DNA of 7,505 bases, taken from Deltaproteobacteria bacterium (GTDB lineage: Bacteria > Desulfobacterota > GWC2-55-46 > S146-70). Below are positions 6,953 to 7,505 of the stretch, piece by piece (the first letter of the stretch is position 1; every line of letters begins with the position of its first letter). Location: positions 1 to 7,505 of the forward strand of contig WGFD01000189.1 of the NCBI GenBank assembly GCA_015492395.1, in the 5' to 3' direction. A model generated the notes under the pieces. It was not told where the DNA came from. It saw only the letters and a program-made list of their open reading frames with translations, and did not search any database. The position numbers and the translations under genes are program-made.

Positions 6953-7063
6953 ACCCTCTGTCCCGCCCGGATAACGGTGAGAGATAAAGACCATGCATAA
7001 GAGGAGTCGTGCCGGTTTTCTCCGTTATATGCGTGGTATAAGGTACTCCCTCTTCCGGAGGTC

Positions 7064-7300
7064 CTACATGCCGGATGACTTAACAATAGTCTCAAACTCT
7101 CCCTTGTCAAGTTTGGCATCTTTATTGCTGTCAGCCTCTTCAAACTTCTCGGATAGCCACTGGATAGGGAGGGCCTCCTCCACGCTGATGGCCTTGTCAT
7201 CATTCGTGTCTATATCCTCGAACTTCAGAGTTACTTTGTTAGCGTGAGCGGTGGACACCATCAACGCCAAAACGACCCCTGCCAGGAAATACTTATGCAT
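7064..7300 (-). CDS. Small exported EF-hand protein
   Basis: The 78-residue product begins with a signal peptide, MHKYFLAGVVLALMVSTAHA, with an Ala-x-Ala cleavage site after residue 20. The mature protein of about 58 residues holds two EF-hand loops: residues 31-42 (Asp31, Asn33, Asp35, Ser39, Glu42) and 57-68 (Asp57, Asn59, Asp61, Asp65, Glu68). The ligand positions 1, 3, 5, 9 and 12 are filled in both, so calcium binding outside the cytoplasm is likely. The usual glycine at loop position 6 is Lys36 and Ala62, which may lower affinity. The start at 7300 is chosen over the upstream in-frame ATG at 7327 because a near-perfect ribosome binding site lies between them, seven bases before 7300, and because this start gives a compact signal peptide. 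Its partner and role are unknown; it could be a calcium sensor, buffer or stabilising subunit. It stands alone in the window. Confidence 0.88.
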   Translation of the reverse strand: MHKYFLAGVVLALMVSTAHANKVTLKFEDIDTNDDKAISVEEALPIQWLSEKFEEADSNKDAKLDKGEFETIVKSSGM

Positions 7301-7307
7301 TTTGATT

Positions 7308-7317
7308 TCACCTCCTT
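7308..7317 (-). promoter_or_regulatory. Near-perfect ribosome binding site of the EF-hand gene
   Basis: Read on the minus strand, AAGGAGGTGA is fully complementary to the 3' end of 16S rRNA and ends seven bases before the ATG at 7300. It rules out the ATG at 7327, which lies upstream of it and would translate through it. Its strength suggests a well-expressed protein. Confidence 0.85.
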
Positions 7318-7358
7318 TCTTTTTCATGTGGATTTATGGTGTAAACTATGTGACGATA

Positions 7359-7385
7359 GGCGCAATAAATAGCAAAATCTGCGCC
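7359..7385. promoter_or_regulatory. Inverted repeat in the EF-hand gene upstream region
   Basis: GGCGCA (7359-7364) and TGCGCC (7380-7385) pair perfectly around a 15-base AT-rich centre, about 60-85 bases upstream of the EF-hand start. The half-site spacing, about two helical turns centre to centre, would suit a dimeric regulator. I see no convincing -35/-10 pair nearby. The rest of 7328-7505 holds no gene; a second small inverted repeat, CTGCA/TGCAG, is at 7426-7442. Confidence 0.3.
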
Positions 7386-7505
7386 AACCGTACTTTTCTT
7401 TAATAATCAACTGGTTACAGACATCCTGCAGAGCAAATGCAGATGAAAAATGTTGTTGGATGGCGACAGGGATGACGCGGCGGGGCGGTAAGGTATTGTT
7501 AAATC

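Larger units (their letters stand above)
6649..7063. other. Gene-free interval with several inverted repeats
   Basis: This 415-base stretch lies between the start of the phosphoesterase and the end of the EF-hand gene. No frame shows a recognisable protein. It contains at least three hairpins: GCGTGG/CCACGC at 6681-6702, CAATTGA/TCAATTG at 6812-6831, and a strong GGTG-GGCGCGG/CCGCGCC-CACC stem at 6920-6952. None is followed by a clean run of T in either direction, so I do not call a terminator, though GGGGTTTCTTT follows the second one on the plus strand. A 29-codon plus-strand frame at 6898-6987 has a GTG start after GAGGTGAG but no known motif. The phosphoesterase promoter must lie in this interval. 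Confidence 0.5.

Noticed and set aside
6877..7203. A 108-codon minus-strand open frame overlapping the EF-hand gene
   Set aside because: It overlaps the EF-hand coding sequence in another frame, lacks a ribosome binding site and has no recognisable motif.
1..7505. CRISPR array, retroelement or defence system
   Set aside because: There are no regularly spaced repeats, no template/variable repeat pair, no reverse transcriptase and no nuclease or helicase of known defence families other than the housekeeping endonuclease V.

Overview
This is a window of bacterial chromosome with roughly even base composition. It holds five protein genes and three gene-poor intervals rich in inverted repeats. 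There are no rRNA or tRNA genes, no CRISPR array, no transposase and no phage gene. Frequent ATA and AGG codons, strong AGGAGGTGA-type ribosome binding sites, a multi-PAS/GAF sensor and a propeller/M28/PDZ secreted peptidase would fit Nitrospirota, Desulfobacterota or a similar environmental lineage. That placement is a guess from style, not a demonstrated assignment.

Layout. Positions 1-1767 (minus) hold the N-terminal 589 residues of a cytoplasmic sensor, PAS-PAS-GAF-GAF and the first residues of another probable PAS; its output domain lies outside the window. Positions 1768-2242 have no convincing gene but hold a dense set of nested inverted repeats that could be a structured RNA or a small repeat element. 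Positions 2243-2941 (minus) encode endonuclease V (nfi), with a recognisable promoter. The divergent spacer 2942-3183 carries two tandem REP-like hairpins. Positions 3198-6128 (plus) encode a large exported protein made of a TolB-like six-bladed propeller, a PA domain, an M28 zinc peptidase and a PDZ domain; a TTG start is favoured by a well-placed ribosome binding site. It converges, across 25 bases, with a YfcE/MJ0936-type metallophosphoesterase (6154-6648, minus). Positions 6649-7063 are gene-free with several hairpins. Positions 7064-7300 (minus) encode a 78-residue exported protein with two EF-hand loops. Positions 7301-7505 are its upstream region.

The genes do not form one operon or an obvious shared pathway. 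They are single transcription units: signalling, repair of deaminated purines, extracytoplasmic peptide breakdown, phosphoester hydrolysis and a small calcium-binding protein. I see no defence system. The best candidates for something undescribed are the structured intergenic blocks at about 1840-2230 and 6680-6990, which need comparative analysis before any claim of function.
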